Notes: generated from the sequence alone by a model not told the origin. Shown: positions 1 to 10,181, counted from the first letter of the stretch. The stretch: DNA of 64,000 nt from Microbacterium ureisolvens (GCF_019511645.1 NZ_JAEUAX010000002.1:434001-498000); one strand, 5' to 3'. Translations and numbers: made by a program.

Positions 1-1
1 G

Positions 2-289
2 ATCAAGTCGGGCGACCTCATGGCTTACTCGCGCCTCAACCAGGAGCTCGACCGCCGCATCCGTGACCTCAGCCGCCACGGCACCGCGACGCAGCTGCTC
101 GAGCGCCTGCGTGCGCAGTCCGCCCGCCACCAGTTCCGGCTCGCCTTCCATCCGGGCCGCGCCGCGACGTCGGCGCCCGAGCACATCGCGATCATCGACG
201 CGATCCTCGCGAAGGACCCCGACGCCGCCGAGGCCGCCACCCGCGCGCACCTCTCGGGCATCGTCGAGGTGCTGCACGGCATGGAGTGA
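2..289 (+). CDS. GntR-family regulator, FCD effector domain (C-terminal fragment)
   Basis: The reading frame is open to the left edge, so this is only the last ~95 residues of a transcription factor. The visible part is an all-helical FCD domain: the HIAIIDAI stretch, the DAAEAATRAH helix and the final His match the metal/ligand-binding histidines of FadR-subfamily GntR proteins. The winged-helix N-terminus lies outside the window. The gene converges on the ABC transporter substrate-binding gene, with a hairpin between them. FCD regulators commonly control catabolic operons and bind ATTGT-NN-ACAAT-type sites. Two such sites lie at 5227-5238 and 10182-10193, so control of the aromatic cluster is plausible but inferred. 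Confidence 0.8.
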   Translation: MKSGDLMAYSRLNQELDRRIRDLSRHGTATQLLERLRAQSARHQFRLAFHPGRAATSAPEHIAIIDAILAKDPDAAEAATRAHLSGIVEVLHGME

Positions 290-300
290 ACCGACGCGAA

Positions 301-328
301 GGGGCGGACGGATGCCTCCGCCCGCCCC
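301..328. terminator. bidirectional hairpin between convergent genes
   Basis: GGGGCGGACGG (301-311) pairs with CCGCCCGCCCC (318-328) with one mismatch around a 6-nt loop ATGCCT. It sits between the GntR stop (289) and the livK stop (343), so it could serve both transcripts. There is no U-tract, as is usual in high-GC actinobacteria. Confidence 0.6.
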
Positions 329-342
329 CTCGTGCACTCAGG

Positions 343-1617
343 TCATTCGTCCCACGACTCGGCGGGGGCGTAGCCCTTGCCGTTGTACCTCTGCACCTGC
401 ACGGTCGAGACGGCGGGCTGGCCGTCCTCGGTCGTGTCGACGGTGGAGCCCTCGAGCATCAGCGGGGCCGTGAAGCCCGAGACGTCGCGCAGCGCCTCCA
501 TGAAGTTCTCGCGCGTGGGCTCGGTCATGCTGCCGAACACCTCCTCGAGCGTCGCGCCGATCTGGTACGACCAGACGCAGTGCGGGAACGCCGGGACGTC
601 GGGGTAGTTCGCGTACTCCTTCAGCTGCTCGAGGAAAGCGGCGCCCTCCTCGCTCTCGGCGAAGGTGGGGGCGGCCGCGGACTGCGCGAACGCCACCGTG
701 TACACGCCCGGGAACGCGGCCGCGCCACCGGGCTCGAGGATCGCACTCGGGCTCGACGTGTTCGACGGCAGGAACCACGAGGGCAGCCAGCCGAGCTCCT
801 GCGTCTTCTGCAGCGACGAGATCACGAGCGGCGTGATCGACATCGCGTTGAAGAACACGTCGGCTCCCGAGCCGGCGAGCTCGGTGAGCTGCGCGTCGAC
901 CGACGTGTCGGTTGCCTCGTAGGTGAGCTCCTTGACGATCTCGATGTTGTCGGCGCCCTCGATCGCGTTCTTGAACCCCTCGACGTAGCCCTCGCCGTAG
1001 TCGTCGTTCTGCGACAGGATCGCGACCGTGTGCTCCTCGCCCGATCCGGCCAGCAGCTCGCCGAACGCCTCGCCCTCGTTCTGGTAGATCGGGACGAACC
1101 CGAGCTGCCAGGGACTCTCCTCCTGGTTGCTGAAGATCGGGTCGCCCGTCATGATCAGCACCTGCGGCACCTCGTCGGCGATCGCCGCCTCGCGCCATGC
1201 GCGGTTGGTGGGCGTGCCCAGGCCCGCGGTCATGGCGAACACGCTGCTCTTCAGCTGGTCGTAGTTCGCCTTCGCCTTCTGCGGGTCGTACTCGTCATCG
1301 AGCGCCTCGATCTCGACCGTGCGGGTGTTCCCGTCGCCGAACTCCACGCCCCCGTCGGCGTTCTTGGCGCCGAAGTAGGCGGTGATGCCGGCGACCGTGC
1401 ACGTTCCGGGGCCGGCGGTCGGCCCCGAGAGCGGGGTCGTGATGCCGAGCGTGATCGACGAGTCGGTGATGCCCGGGCTCGCCTCGGCGGACCCGCCGCC
1501 GTCCTCGGTGCTGTTCGGCGTGCCGCCGCCGCGTGAGCAGCCGGCGGCGAGCACGGCGACGATGCCGATCCCGGCGACGACCGAGGCGACGCGCATCTTC
1601 CTGCGGTTCGTGCTCAT
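343..1617 (-). CDS. ABC transporter substrate-binding lipoprotein (Leu/Ile/Val or aromatic-acid type)
   Basis: A 424-aa periplasmic-binding-protein type I (Peripla_BP_6) lipoprotein. The start at 1617 is chosen because it gives a signal peptide (NRRKMR, hydrophobic stretch, lipobox LAAGC with Cys27) after an AGGCAGGA ribosome site; longer forms would bury the signal. The mature protein opens with ITLGITTPLSGPTA, typical of LivK-like receptors. It is followed on the same strand by two permeases and two ATPases. Related systems import branched-chain amino acids, urea or aromatic acids. The divergent O-demethylase genes make a methoxylated aromatic acid such as vanillate or syringate the likelier ligand, which is an inference from context. 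Confidence 0.85.
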   Translation of the reverse strand: MSTNRRKMRVASVVAGIGIVAVLAAGCSRGGGTPNSTEDGGGSAEASPGITDSSITLGITTPLSGPTAGPGTCTVAGITAYFGAKNADGGVEFGDGNTRTVEIEALDDEYDPQKAKANYDQLKSSVFAMTAGLGTPTNRAWREAAIADEVPQVLIMTGDPIFSNQEESPWQLGFVPIYQNEGEAFGELLAGSGEEHTVAILSQNDDYGEGYVEGFKNAIEGADNIEIVKELTYEATDTSVDAQLTELAGSGADVFFNAMSITPLVISSLQKTQELGWLPSWFLPSNTSSPSAILEPGGAAAFPGVYTVAFAQSAAAPTFAESEEGAAFLEQLKEYANYPDVPAFPHCVWSYQIGATLEEVFGSMTEPTRENFMEALRDVSGFTAPLMLEGSTVDTTEDGQPAVSTVQVQRYNGKGYAPAESWDE

Positions 1618-1660
1618 TGGTCCTGCCTCTCTGTGTTTTCTGTGACTGCGTTCGGGAGGG

Positions 1661-2773
1661 TCATGGCTGCGACGGAGGCGGCGCGCCCGGCGGCGCACCC
1701 AGGGCATCGCCGACCGTCGAGGATCCGGTGACGGATGCTGCAGCATCCGTCCGCTCGACGGCTCCGGTGGCTGCGCGGCCGCGAGGAGAGTCGCCGTCAC
1801 GGCGGCGACGGCGCCACAGCCTCGGCAGCGACACGAGGCCGCCGGGGAGGATGAACAGCACGATCAGGAGGATGGCGCCCTGCAGCACCGCGGTGATGTT
1901 CGGGTCGATGAGGTTCGTGATCTGCGGCACCAGCACATACCAGATGCCGCCGAGGATCGAGCCGACGATGCTGCCCGCGCCGCCGATCACCATCGACGCC
2001 AGCAGCTCGATCGAGTGGCCGAAGCTCATGGTCTCGGGCGACGTGTACTGGACGACGACCATGTAGAGGAACCCGCTCACCCCGCCGATGAGCGAGGCGA
2101 TGGTGAACGCGAGCACCTTGTAGCGGTACGGCGAGACGCCCATTGATCCTGCCACGGCCTCGTTGCCCTTCACGATGGCGAAGGCACGGCCGTACTTGCC
2201 GCGCACCAGGTTGCGCGTGAGGAGGAAGGTGATGCCGCCGATGAGGAACACGATGTACAGCTGCCACTGGTCGTCGTAGAGGCCGGTCCACTCGGGCGCG
2301 TCGGAGAACCGGGCCGAGGTGCCCTGCGACCCGCCGGTGAAGTCCGACAGCCGCTTGGCGAGCGGCACGCCGATGAGGGGCAGCGCGATCGTCACCATGG
2401 CGATGGCCAGGCCGCCGAGCCGCGCGGCCGCGAGCGCCACGAGGAGGCCGAGCACGCTGGGCAGTGCGCACGCGAAGAGGAAGACGAGCAGGATGTTCCA
2501 GTCGGCGTTGACCCCGAACGCGGTCGCGTAGGCCCCCACGCCGACGAAGAAGATCTGACCGAGCGAGACCTGGCCCGTGTAGCCCATCACCACGTTGAGG
2601 CCGAGCACCGCCACCGCGAAGACGCCGATGCGGGCGATGGTCTGGTTGGCGAACTCCGGCAGCATCAGCGGCACGACGATCATCAGCACCACGACGAGGC
2701 CGACCCCCGCCCACCGCACCCACGGTCGATCGAAGAAGGGGGTCCGGTTCGAGTGCTCCGCGGTCGAAGGCAT
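1661..2773 (-). CDS. livM: ABC permease, LivM type
   Basis: A 370-aa multi-span inner-membrane permease of the branched-chain amino-acid family. It has the characteristic GLNVVMGYTGQVSLGQ segment early on and the GNEAVAGSMGV EAA-like loop in the second half. The ATG overlaps the upstream livH stop (TGATG), so the two are translationally coupled. After the last membrane segment there is a low-complexity, Ala/Pro-rich tail of ~50 residues. Part of that tail is encoded by the palindrome at 1731-1750, suggesting a repeat invaded the 3' end. Substrate specificity is set by the binding protein and is probably aromatic here. Confidence 0.85.
   Translation of the reverse strand: MPSTAEHSNRTPFFDRPWVRWAGVGLVVVLMIVVPLMLPEFANQTIARIGVFAVAVLGLNVVMGYTGQVSLGQIFFVGVGAYATAFGVNADWNILLVFLFACALPSVLGLLVALAAARLGGLAIAMVTIALPLIGVPLAKRLSDFTGGSQGTSARFSDAPEWTGLYDDQWQLYIVFLIGGITFLLTRNLVRGKYGRAFAIVKGNEAVAGSMGVSPYRYKVLAFTIASLIGGVSGFLYMVVVQYTSPETMSFGHSIELLASMVIGGAGSIVGSILGGIWYVLVPQITNLIDPNITAVLQGAILLIVLFILPGGLVSLPRLWRRRRRDGDSPRGRAATGAVERTDAAASVTGSSTVGDALGAPPGAPPPSQP
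1731..1750. repeat. perfect 20-bp palindrome inside the livM 3' end
   Basis: ACGGATGCTGCAGCATCCGT is two face-to-face copies of the window-wide word GGATGCTGC. It encodes part of the non-conserved C-terminal tail (TDAAASV) of the LivM-like permease. See the finding on GGATGC hairpins. Confidence 0.75.
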
Positions 2774-3660
2774 CAGACCCGCACCACCGCTTTCCGGCCG
2801 AACAGGCCCTGGGGCCGCACGAGGAGCACGACGAAGATGAGGATGAACGGCACGGCGATCTTGAGGTCGTGCCCGATGAAGGGGATGTAGACGGCCGCGA
2901 GGTTCTCGAGCACGCCGATCAGCCAAGCGGCCGCGACGACGCCGATCGGGCTCGAGAGGCCGCCGAGGATGCACGCGGCGAGCGCGTACACGAGCGCGGA
3001 GTCCATCATCCCGGGCGTCAGGGTCAGCTGCGGGGCGACGAGCACGCCCGCGACGGCGCCCAGCACGGCGGCCAGGCCCCAGCCGACCATGAGGTTGCGT
3101 CCGACGTTGATGCCCGAGAAGGCGGCCGACGCGGGGTTGATCGCGACGGCTCGCAGCGCCAGGCCCAGCTTCGTGCCGAGGAAGAGCGCCTGCATCAGGC
3201 CCATGATCACGACGATGACGACGATCGTGCCGAGCGAGCGGACGCTGATGACCGCCCCGCCGATCCGGATCGTCTCGAGCGGGAACAGCGACGGGAAGAG
3301 CCGGTTGTTGTACGTCCAGATCCAGGCGCACAGCCCCGTGATGAGTGTGAGCAGGCCGATCGTCACGACGACCGCGGTGTCGGGATCGCCCCGTTCGAAC
3401 CGCCGGATGAGGTACCGCTCGATGAGCGCGCCCAGGAAGAACGAGACGACGATCGCGGCGAGGATCGCGAGGATGAGCGGCACGCCGAACCCGTTGAGCG
3501 ACCACGCGATGTAGGCGGAGAGCACGGCCATGCCCCCCTGGGCGAAGTTGATGAGGCCGGTCGCCTGGTTCACGAGCACGATGGCGAGCGCGAGCGCTGC
3601 GTAGATGGAACCCGTGGAGAGGCCGTCGATCACGAGCTGGATGAAGGTGCCGGGGTTCAC
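2773..3660 (-). CDS. livH: ABC permease, LivH type
   Basis: A 295-aa inner-membrane permease. The start is GTG (MNPGTFIQLVIDGLSTGS), one base after the livF stop, and it opens into the family signature YAALALAIVLVNQATGLINFAQG. It pairs with LivM to form the transmembrane channel of a HAAT-type importer. The stop overlaps the livM start. Transcription order on the minus strand is livG, livF, livH, livM, livK, a tightly packed five-gene operon beginning at 5138. The ATPases come first, which differs from the E. coli livKHMGF order. Confidence 0.88.
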   Translation of the reverse strand: MNPGTFIQLVIDGLSTGSIYAALALAIVLVNQATGLINFAQGGMAVLSAYIAWSLNGFGVPLILAILAAIVVSFFLGALIERYLIRRFERGDPDTAVVVTIGLLTLITGLCAWIWTYNNRLFPSLFPLETIRIGGAVISVRSLGTIVVIVVIMGLMQALFLGTKLGLALRAVAINPASAAFSGINVGRNLMVGWGLAAVLGAVAGVLVAPQLTLTPGMMDSALVYALAACILGGLSSPIGVVAAAWLIGVLENLAAVYIPFIGHDLKIAVPFILIFVVLLVRPQGLFGRKAVVRV

Positions 3661-3661
3661 G

Positions 3662-4372
3662 TCAGCCTCCCAGGTATGCGCGGCGGATCTCGTCCATGCC
3701 CTTGAGCTGCGCCGTCGAGCCGGTGAGGACGTTGCGCCCCGTCTCGAGCACGGTCGCGCTGTCGACGAGGGTGAAGGCGAGGTTGGCGTTCTGCTCGACC
3801 ACGACCATCGCGATCCCGGACTCGCTGCGCAGCCGCCCGATCGCCTGGTACACGGTCTTCGCCGTGCCGGGAGCAAGGCCCAGCGATGCCTCGTCCAGCA
3901 GGAGCAGGCGGGGCCGGGACATGATCGCGCGGGCGATGGCCAGCATCTGCTGCTCACCGCCGGAGAGCGCCGACCCGTTGGAGCGGATGCGGTCCTTGAG
4001 CTGCGGGAAGAGGTCGAGGCAGTAGTCGACGTCGGCGCGGATGGCCTTGGCGTCCTTGCGGCGATACGCGCCGACCCGCAGGTTCTCGCGGACCGTCAGG
4101 TCGGAGAGGGTGCCGCGCCCCTCGGGAACGTGGGCGATGCCGAGCGCCGCGACCTGGTCGGGGCGCAGCCCTCTGAGGTCCTTGCCGTCGAAGCGGATCG
4201 TGCCGGTCGAGCGCACCGTGCCCGAGACGGCGCGGAGCGTGGTGGTCTTGCCGGCGCCGTTGGCGCCGAGGATGCCCACGGCGCCACCCTCGGGCACGGT
4301 CAGCGAGACGCCCTCGAGCACCTGCACGCGCCCGTAGAACGCGCGGATGTCGGCGACCTCAAGCAGCGTCAT
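3662..4372 (-). CDS. livF: ABC transporter ATPase, LivF type
   Basis: A 236-aa nucleotide-binding subunit. It shows Walker A GANGAGKTTT (~residues 34-43), the LivF-type signature LSGGEQQMLAIARA and Walker B LLLLDE, and ends with the usual IRRAYLGG tail. It overlaps the livG stop by 14 nt and is followed by livH after one base. It supplies ATP hydrolysis for the importer together with LivG. Confidence 0.92.
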   Translation of the reverse strand: MTLLEVADIRAFYGRVQVLEGVSLTVPEGGAVGILGANGAGKTTTLRAVSGTVRSTGTIRFDGKDLRGLRPDQVAALGIAHVPEGRGTLSDLTVRENLRVGAYRRKDAKAIRADVDYCLDLFPQLKDRIRSNGSALSGGEQQMLAIARAIMSRPRLLLLDEASLGLAPGTAKTVYQAIGRLRSESGIAMVVVEQNANLAFTLVDSATVLETGRNVLTGSTAQLKGMDEIRRAYLGG

Positions 4373-5138
4373 CGACGGCGTCCTTCCCCAGGTACGCCTC
4401 GATGACCCGAGAATCGGCCTGTGCCTCGGCCGCCGAGCCCTCCATGAGCTTGCGCCCGTGGTCGAGCACGACGACGCGGTCGGTGAGGGCCGAGATCAGC
4501 CCCATGTTGTGCTCGACGATGACGACGGTGATGTCGTCGTCGCGCACCCGGCGCACCGTCTCGATGAGCTGCTCCACCTCGGCGTGCGGCAGGCCGGCCG
4601 CCGGCTCGTCGAGCAGCAGCAGCCGCGGCTTCATGAGCAGGGCCCGGCAGAGCTCGACGCCCTTGTGCAGGCCGTGCGACAGCTCATCGGCCCGTGCCCG
4701 GGCGGCCCAGCCCAGGCCGTGGCCCTCGAGAAGGTCGAGCGCCTCGCGCCGGAGTGCCCTCTCGGAGCGGGTCGTGCGCGGCAGCCGCAGCGACCACTCC
4801 CCCGGACCGCCCGGAAGGCGGCTGTGCGCGCCGAGCAGCACGTTCTCCAGAACGGTCTCGCGCAGCTGCAGGGCGGGGTGCTGGAACGTGCGCGCCAGGC
4901 CGTGCCGCGCGAGGGTCGCCGGCGGCGAGCCGAGCACCTCGTCGTCGTCGATCGTGATCGAGCCGGCGCTGGGGCGGTAGTGGCCGCTCACGCAGTTGAA
5001 GAGCGACGTCTTGCCCGCGCCGTTGGGACCGACGAGGCCGAAGATCTGGCCCGGCTCGACCGTGAAGGTCACGTCCTCGAGCACCTTGACGCCGCCGAAG
5101 TGCAGGCTCACGTCGCGGACTGCGAGCCGAGCGCCCAT
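4359..5138 (-). CDS. livG: ABC transporter ATPase, LivG type
   Basis: A 259-aa ATPase. The start at 5138 (MGARLAVRDVSLHFGG) follows an AAAGGTGGGG ribosome site; the open frame runs further upstream but that extension has no homology pattern. Walker A is GPNGAGKTSLFN, the signature region is LSHGLHKGVELCRAL (LSHG instead of the canonical LSGG/LSYG), and Walker B is LLLLDEPAAGL. It is the first gene of the importer operon and is divergent from the O-demethylase at 5401. The 262-bp region between holds two candidate operators. Confidence 0.9.
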   Translation of the reverse strand: MGARLAVRDVSLHFGGVKVLEDVTFTVEPGQIFGLVGPNGAGKTSLFNCVSGHYRPSAGSITIDDDEVLGSPPATLARHGLARTFQHPALQLRETVLENVLLGAHSRLPGGPGEWSLRLPRTTRSERALRREALDLLEGHGLGWAARARADELSHGLHKGVELCRALLMKPRLLLLDEPAAGLPHAEVEQLIETVRRVRDDDITVVIVEHNMGLISALTDRVVVLDHGRKLMEGSAAEAQADSRVIEAYLGKDAVDDAA

Positions 5139-5226
5139 GGCCCCACCTTTCGCGTCATCGCGTCGTCGTGGTCGATCGGGGAGTCGAGTCCCTCCCGTGC
5201 TTGGGAAACTACGGATTCGCGGCCAG

Positions 5227-5238
5227 ATTGTCAACGAT
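5227..5238. promoter_or_regulatory. candidate GntR/FCD operator 1
   Basis: ATTGTCAACGAT lies between livG and the divergent O-demethylase. It matches 10 of 12 positions of the reverse complement (ATTGTCTACAAT) of the palindrome at 10182-10193, upstream of ligM/galB. FadR-subfamily (FCD) regulators typically bind sites of this shape. The link to the regulator at the left edge is inferred. Confidence 0.45.
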
Positions 5239-5312
5239 TTTGGTGTGAAGTTCCGCGACCGTGATCTTCGACACGATGCTGGCGCGGACCGCGGGGGGGA
5301 CGCAGCATCCGC

Positions 5313-5327
5313 TTCCGTTGAACGGAA
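5313..5327. promoter_or_regulatory. candidate IclR operator 1
   Basis: TTCCGTTGAACGGAA has perfect 5-bp arms around a 5-nt centre and ends 73 bp before the O-demethylase start at 5401. The same arms and spacing recur before the IclR gene at 6813-6827, and both copies are followed by CC. Confidence 0.55.
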
Positions 5328-5400
5328 CCCCTCCGGCGACGCCGGCCGCCACGCTCTTACGCTGTCCGCAGCTTCCGCAACCGACGAAGGAGGGTCGACG

Positions 5401-6786
5401 ATGACCACGATGACGGACACCAAGACGGAGTCGCTCGCCCAGGCGATCGACCGGGTCGGCAGCGCTGTGGAGCTGCTGCGCAACCAGAACTGGCCCGCGT
5501 TCACGTTCCCCGTGGCGCCGGAATTCACGAACTGGCGCGACGAGCAGCGGGCCTGGAACACGTCGGTCGCACTCATGGACCAGTCGCACCACATGACGCA
5601 GCTGTTCCTGGACGGCGACGACCTGATCCCGCTCTTGAGCTCGATCTCGCCCAACACGTTCGCGACCTTCCGCCCGGGCGTCGCGAAGCAGCTGATCTCG
5701 GTCAACCAGGACGGCTACCTCATCGGCGACGGCATCCTGTTCTACAACTCCGAGGGCCCCGAGGGGATCGTGCTCATCGGGCACCACATCCTCATCGACT
5801 GGGTGCGGTTCAACGTCGAGAAGGCGCAGTCGGGCGGCAAGGACGTGCGCTACCGGCTCGAGGCCAACTCGCACATGCGGCAGGGGCCGCCGACGTTCTA
5901 TCGCTACGAGCTGCAGGGCCCGCACGCCGATGTCGTCATGGAGAAGGTCTTCGGCGGGCCGGCACCCGAGATCAAGTTCTTCCACATCGGCGACGTCGAG
6001 ATCGCAGGCCGCCCGGTGAAGGCCCTGCGCCACGGCATGGCCGGGCAGCCCGGCTTCGAGTTCTACGGACCGTGGGAAGACAACGAGGTCGTGCTGGACG
6101 CGCTCATGGAGGCGGGCGCCGAGCACGGCATCCGCCGCGTCGGCGCAAAGGCGTACTCGTCCTCGCCGCTCGAGTCCGGCTGGGTGCCGACGCCCTTCCC
6201 TGCCGTGTTCGACGACGACTTCGCCGAGTACCGTGAGTGGCTTCCCGCCGCGCGCATCGGCTCAGTGGCCGGGTCGCTGTACTCGACCGACATCCACGAC
6301 TACTACATGACTCCGTTCGACATCGGCCTCGGCCGCTCGGTGCGCTTCGACCACGACTTCCACGGTCGCGAGGCCCTCGAGAAGCTCGCCGAGAACCAGC
6401 GCCGCCGCAAGGTCACGCTCATCTGGAACGCCGACGACGTCGCCGCGGTCGTGCGCTCGCAGCTCGAGCCCGGGACGCCCGCGAAGTACCTGGACTTCCC
6501 CAAAGCGCGGTACGGGCTGTACCAGATGGACGAGATCCTGAAGGACGGCGAGCGCGTCGGCATTTCGACGGATGCCGGGTACGTGGCGTACGACCAGCTC
6601 TACATGTCGCTGGCGACCCTCGACGCCGGCATCCGGGACGGCGACGAGGTCGAGGTGGTGTGGGGCGAAGACCCCCTCTCGAAGAAGGACAGCGTGGAGG
6701 CGCATCGCCAGGTGCGCATCCGCGCGACCGTGGCGCCCGCGCCCTACCACGACTACGCCCGCACGGTGTACCGCCAGAACGCCTGA
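5401..6786 (+). CDS. THF-dependent aryl O-demethylase, divergent LigM/DesA-like paralogue
   Basis: A 461-aa GcvT-family aminomethyltransferase. An ATG with a strong GAAGGAGGG site sets the start. The family fold is clear: EFTNWRDEQRAWN near residue 41, the IGDGILFY folate-domain strand at ~108, TFYRYELQGP, LRHGMAGQPG and AKAYSSSPLESGW. Relatives move a methyl group from a methoxy-arene to tetrahydrofolate, giving 5-methyl-THF. By eye-alignment with the second copy (8663-10081), the LigM-like residues Y31 and R124 are F34 and H128 here, while the Tyr in the AYSS motif is kept. A different methoxy-aromatic substrate such as syringate is therefore likely. The gene is preceded by an IclR-type and a GntR-type candidate operator. 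Confidence 0.78.
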   Translation: MTTMTDTKTESLAQAIDRVGSAVELLRNQNWPAFTFPVAPEFTNWRDEQRAWNTSVALMDQSHHMTQLFLDGDDLIPLLSSISPNTFATFRPGVAKQLISVNQDGYLIGDGILFYNSEGPEGIVLIGHHILIDWVRFNVEKAQSGGKDVRYRLEANSHMRQGPPTFYRYELQGPHADVVMEKVFGGPAPEIKFFHIGDVEIAGRPVKALRHGMAGQPGFEFYGPWEDNEVVLDALMEAGAEHGIRRVGAKAYSSSPLESGWVPTPFPAVFDDDFAEYREWLPAARIGSVAGSLYSTDIHDYYMTPFDIGLGRSVRFDHDFHGREALEKLAENQRRRKVTLIWNADDVAAVVRSQLEPGTPAKYLDFPKARYGLYQMDEILKDGERVGISTDAGYVAYDQLYMSLATLDAGIRDGDEVEVVWGEDPLSKKDSVEAHRQVRIRATVAPAPYHDYARTVYRQNA

Positions 6787-6812
6787 GGCGCGCTCCCGCT
6801 CCGGTGGCCGGA

Positions 6813-6827
6813 TTCCGCTCAGCGGAA
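6813..6827. promoter_or_regulatory. candidate IclR operator 2 (autoregulatory)
   Basis: TTCCGCTCAGCGGAA has the same 5-5-5 inverted repeat as 5313-5327 and lies 50 bp before the IclR GTG start. Its presence before both the demethylase and the regulator suggests that the regulator binds it. Confidence 0.55.
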
Positions 6828-6877
6828 CCGCGGCGTCCGAGCGGGGTTAGCATGGCGGCGTCGTCGAGGAGGATGCC

Positions 6878-7774
6878 GTGGCACGAGGATCGGCCGGGGA
6901 GTCGGTGCTTCACCGGCACCTGCGCGTGCTCGAGAGCTTCGATGCGTGGCATCCGTTCCTCACGCTGACGGAGATCGCCGACGCGTCCGGCATCCCCCCG
7001 TCGACCGCGCACCGTCTGATCGCCGAGCTCGAGCACGAAGGCCTGCTCGAGCGCCTGCCGGATCGCACGTACCGTCTCGGGGTGCGCCTGTGGGAGTTCG
7101 CGAGCCGCACGCCCGGGGCGGTCGGGCTGCGCGAGATCGCGCGGCCTTGGCTGGGCGCGGTGCACGAGCGGGTGCGGCAGCACACGCAGCTGGGCGTGCT
7201 CAGCGGGCGGGACGTGCTCTTCATCGACCGGATGTCGACCCGCGACGCGGTCGTCAACGCCACGCTGATCGGGGGGCGCATCCCCCTCCACGCGTCGTCG
7301 AGCGGGCTGGTGCTGCTGGCGCACGCGGACGCGACGGTGGTGAACGACGTCATCGCGCACGGGCTGCGGACGTACACCATGCGGACCATCCACACCGGGG
7401 CCGACCTTCGCGCCGAGCTGGGGAGGGTGCGAGAGGACGGGTACGCGGTGACCGAGGGCGCGATCCACCCCGAGTCGCGTGGCATCGCGGTGCCGGTGAT
7501 GGGACCGGGAGGCGGCGTCTACGCCGCGATCGGCGTCGTGGTGCCGAACGACGGCGTCTCCCCGCACGGCTACGTCGAGCTGCTGCGTCGTGCCGCCACC
7601 GGCATCGCGCACGACCTCGCCCTCGCCTATCGCCCCGACGTCGACGAGCGCACCCACGGCATCCGCTCGCTCGTCAGCGGCTCGCGCCGCTCGATCGAGT
7701 ACCTCGAGAGCCTCGACACCGACCCGCACGACGCCGGCGCGCTGCCCGCGTCCGCGCACCGCGCGGCACTCTAG
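6878..7774 (+). CDS. IclR-family transcriptional regulator
   Basis: A 298-aa regulator. GTG start preceded by CGAGGAGG. Residues ~11-70 form the IclR winged helix (LTEIADASGIPPSTAHRLIAELE). Residues ~80-250 form the GAF-like effector domain, with LHASSSGLVLLAHA and the conserved GYAVTEGAIHPESRGIAVPV segment. A ~40-residue polar tail follows that is not part of the family core. IclR proteins commonly control aromatic-acid catabolism. The paired TTCCG-N5-CGGAA sites support control of the upstream demethylase gene and of itself. Its TAG stop overlaps the -10-like box of the next gene. Confidence 0.88.
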   Translation: MARGSAGESVLHRHLRVLESFDAWHPFLTLTEIADASGIPPSTAHRLIAELEHEGLLERLPDRTYRLGVRLWEFASRTPGAVGLREIARPWLGAVHERVRQHTQLGVLSGRDVLFIDRMSTRDAVVNATLIGGRIPLHASSSGLVLLAHADATVVNDVIAHGLRTYTMRTIHTGADLRAELGRVREDGYAVTEGAIHPESRGIAVPVMGPGGGVYAAIGVVVPNDGVSPHGYVELLRRAATGIAHDLALAYRPDVDERTHGIRSLVSGSRRSIEYLESLDTDPHDAGALPASAHRAAL

Positions 7775-7777
7775 GGT
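7772..7777 (+). promoter_or_regulatory. -10-like box for a leaderless gene
   Basis: TAGGGT lies 7 nt before the ATG at 7785 and overlaps the IclR stop codon. No Shine-Dalgarno site is present. Confidence 0.4.
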
Positions 7778-7784
7778 TTCGGCC

Positions 7785-8570
7785 ATGACGACGATCGCGA
7801 TCCTGGGTCTCGGCGAGGCGGGGCGTCGCTACGCGCGCGGCCTCGCGCACGCCGGTGCCGACGTGCGGGGTTTCGATCCCGCCCACGACCTCGGCGACCC
7901 CGACGTCCCGCAGTTCTCGACGATCGCCGACGCGCTCGCCGGGGCCGACGTGGCGCTGAGCCTCGTGACCGGCCATGCCGCAGCATCCGTCGCCCGCGAT
8001 GCCCTGCCTCACGTCGCCGCGGATGCCGTGTACGCCGATCTCAACACGGCCGCGCCCGAGCTCAAGCAGCGCATCGCGCGGCTCGCCGCCGACCGCGGGC
8101 TGGCGATGGCGGATGTTGCGGTGCTCGCGCCCGTGGTGCGGTCGGGGCACCGCACGCCGCTGCTCGCCAGTGGCCCGGGAGCACAGGAGTTCGCCGAGCG
8201 CGTCGGCCCGTTCGAGGTGCCGGTCGAGGTCGTCGAGGGCGAGGCCGGAGAGGCGGCCCGCCTGCGGCTGCTGCGGAGCGTCTTCATGAAGGGTCTCGCG
8301 GCGCTCGTGCTGGAAGGGCTCGGCGCCGCGCGCGCCGCGGGCGCGGAGGACTGGCTGCGCGGGCAGATGTCCGCCGAGCTGGGGCCCGACGGCGCCGCGC
8401 TGATCCACCGCCTCGTGGAGGGGTCGCAGGCTCACGCCGTGCGCCGCGAGCACGAGGTTCGTGCCGCGCTCGCGGCGCTGGAGTCCTCCGGTCAGCCCGC
8501 CGACATGACCCGCGCGACGCTCGCCTGGTTCGAGCGCCTCGTCGCCGACCGCGACCACGGCCACGACTGA
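7785..8570 (+). CDS. NAD(P)-dependent dehydrogenase, 3-hydroxyisobutyrate-dehydrogenase-like with DUF1932 C-domain
   Basis: A 261-aa protein. It opens with a Rossmann motif (IAILGLGEAG) and carries the NAD_binding_2 domain to ~residue 155. The C-terminal helical domain (LRSVFMKGLAALVLEGLGAARAAG) is the DUF1932 type rather than the usual 6PGDH helical domain. The reaction is unknown. In an aromatic cluster it could oxidise a ring-fission semialdehyde (the job of LigC in protocatechuate 4,5-cleavage, which is a different family) or act on a side-chain alcohol. No ribosome site is visible; a TAGGGT box 7 nt upstream suggests a leaderless transcript. Confidence 0.75.
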   Translation: MTTIAILGLGEAGRRYARGLAHAGADVRGFDPAHDLGDPDVPQFSTIADALAGADVALSLVTGHAAASVARDALPHVAADAVYADLNTAAPELKQRIARLAADRGLAMADVAVLAPVVRSGHRTPLLASGPGAQEFAERVGPFEVPVEVVEGEAGEAARLRLLRSVFMKGLAALVLEGLGAARAAGAEDWLRGQMSAELGPDGAALIHRLVEGSQAHAVRREHEVRAALAALESSGQPADMTRATLAWFERLVADRDHGHD

Positions 8571-8662
8571 CGCCCCGCAGTCGCCGCTTCAGGGGGCCGC
8601 CACGCGGAGTCGATGCGCGCGCACCCCGCGTATCGCGGCTTCCGAGTTCCCGCTCGCCCGGG

Positions 8663-10147
<1,485 letters not shown>

Positions 10148-10149
10148 CT

Positions 10150-10169
10150 ATACCTACATCCAGAGGTAT
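10150..10169. promoter_or_regulatory. inverted repeat in the ligM-galB divergent promoter
   Basis: ATACCT (10150-10155) and AGGTAT (10164-10169) form a 6-bp inverted repeat with an 8-nt spacer, adjacent to the GntR-like site. It may be a second operator or a promoter element. Confidence 0.35.
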
Positions 10170-10181
10170 TTGGTCGCCACG

